Assembly (NCBI GenBank): GCA_937949915.1
Contig: CALECP010000053.1
Coordinates: 1 to 41,813 of the forward strand
Source: an uncultured Anaerolineae bacterium
Lineage (GTDB): Bacteria > Chloroflexota > Anaerolineae > Promineifilales > Promineifilaceae
Reading direction: 5' to 3'
DNA length: 41,813 nt
Shown: positions 41,546 to 41,813 of the stretch, piece after piece
Layout: each line of letters begins with the position of its first letter
Numbering within the stretch: position 1 is the stretch's first letter
Translations under genes and position numbers: made by a program
The notes under the pieces: model-generated
Told to the model about the DNA's origin: nothing
What the model saw: only the letters and a program-made list of their open reading frames with translations
Databases searched by the model: none

Positions 41546-41813
41546 GCAAGACATAGTAAGTGTCTATATTTAACTTCCTTTTTCCACAAAGTTCGTCACA
41601 GTTAAACGGTGTTAAATAGAGAGGCTGTTTTTAGATATACATACGTGCCACAGTCCATTTCTCTAATTAGCACACGGATTTAACGGATAGGACGGATTAA
41701 TATGAAAAGAAATCAGTGAATATCCGTGTTTTCCGTTCAATCCGTGCGACCATTTTTTTACTCTCGTGCAGTTTGCCGCCAAACCTAACAGGGAACTAAT
41801 TTTTAGACGCTTA
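41546..41813. other. Non-coding end of the window
   Basis: No gene is visible in these 268 bases. The stretch is AT-rich, without CGGCCG, and contains the inverted repeat at 41673-41746. Confidence 0.6.
41673..41746. repeat. Imperfect inverted repeat with CACGGATT/AATCCGTG ends
   Basis: The left arm (41673-41701) starts CACGGATTTAACGGA. The right arm (41720-41746) ends TCCGTTCAATCCGTG. About 20 of 28 positions pair around a loop of roughly 18 bases. Within each arm the GGAT unit itself recurs. It resembles dispersed repeats seen after genes in many bacteria. Confidence 0.6.

Noticed and set aside
1-41813. tRNA or rRNA genes
   Set aside because: Reading both strands I found no convincing cloverleaf T-arm patterns or rRNA signature sequences.

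Overview
The window looks like part of a chromosome from a Chloroflexota-type bacterium (Anaerolineae or Ardenticatenia-like). This is inferred from gene style, not from a marker gene. The supporting signs are many Sec-exported proteins with one C-terminal membrane anchor, GT39-type membrane glycosyltransferases, a TPR-CHAT protease operon with an ECF sigma factor, a gingipain-like C25 protease, RecD2, moderate GC and mostly GGAG/GAGG ribosome binding sites. I see no rRNA, tRNA, transposase, prophage or CRISPR array. The strongest global signal is the hexamer CGGCCG: I counted about 200 by eye (37 in the first 6 kb), where base composition predicts roughly a dozen. It behaves like a HIP1-type highly iterated palindrome and is nearly absent from a few AT-richer genes.

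Layout, left part (1-9.7 kb): a retropepsin-like protease with an RHH/DUF5678-like regulator; an SPFH (band 7) membrane protein with a clear terminator; a lipoprotein with a very acidic low-complexity stalk; a DUF1116 (AllG/YlbE-like) protein and a small membrane protein; a lone RHH antitoxin-like gene; a tightly packed operon of a 66-aa protein, a Trm9-like methyltransferase and an FbpC-type ABC ATPase; and a divergent ABC exporter. Middle (9.7-26.4 kb): an AT-rich giant surface protein of SpaA/DUF5979-like repeats; a second RHH/DUF5678-like gene; rsmD; greA; a GT-C glycosyltransferase; the C25 protease; a PAP2 phosphatase; an FtsK/SpoIIIE translocase; a DUF3307-crp operon divergent from recD2. 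The recD2 intergenic region holds a perfect TGTGA-N6-TCACA site and three TTGTAC boxes spaced exactly 11 bp. Right part (26.4-41.8 kb): tandem CAP-domain surface proteins; a UbiA prenyltransferase; a GT39 glycosyltransferase overlapping queE; an operon of ECF sigma, 181-aa beta-domain protein, TPR-CHAT protease and secreted S8-CBM3 protease; then a divergent paralogous sigma factor, a lipoprotein esterase and a CopD-like membrane protein.

The most system-like locus is the sigma / 181-aa protein / TPR-CHAT / subtilase operon at 33.0-38.9 kb. Its layout recalls protease-controlled sigma signalling, as in the Csx29-Csx30-RpoE set of type III-E CRISPR loci, but there is no CRISPR component here. 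Several non-coding elements are also notable: two near-perfect palindromes with the GTAGGGAC core, three GAGACG hairpins, and intergenic elements whose arms carry CAGT/ACTG (or TCAG/CTGA) tetramers at 8-bp period in inverted orientation.
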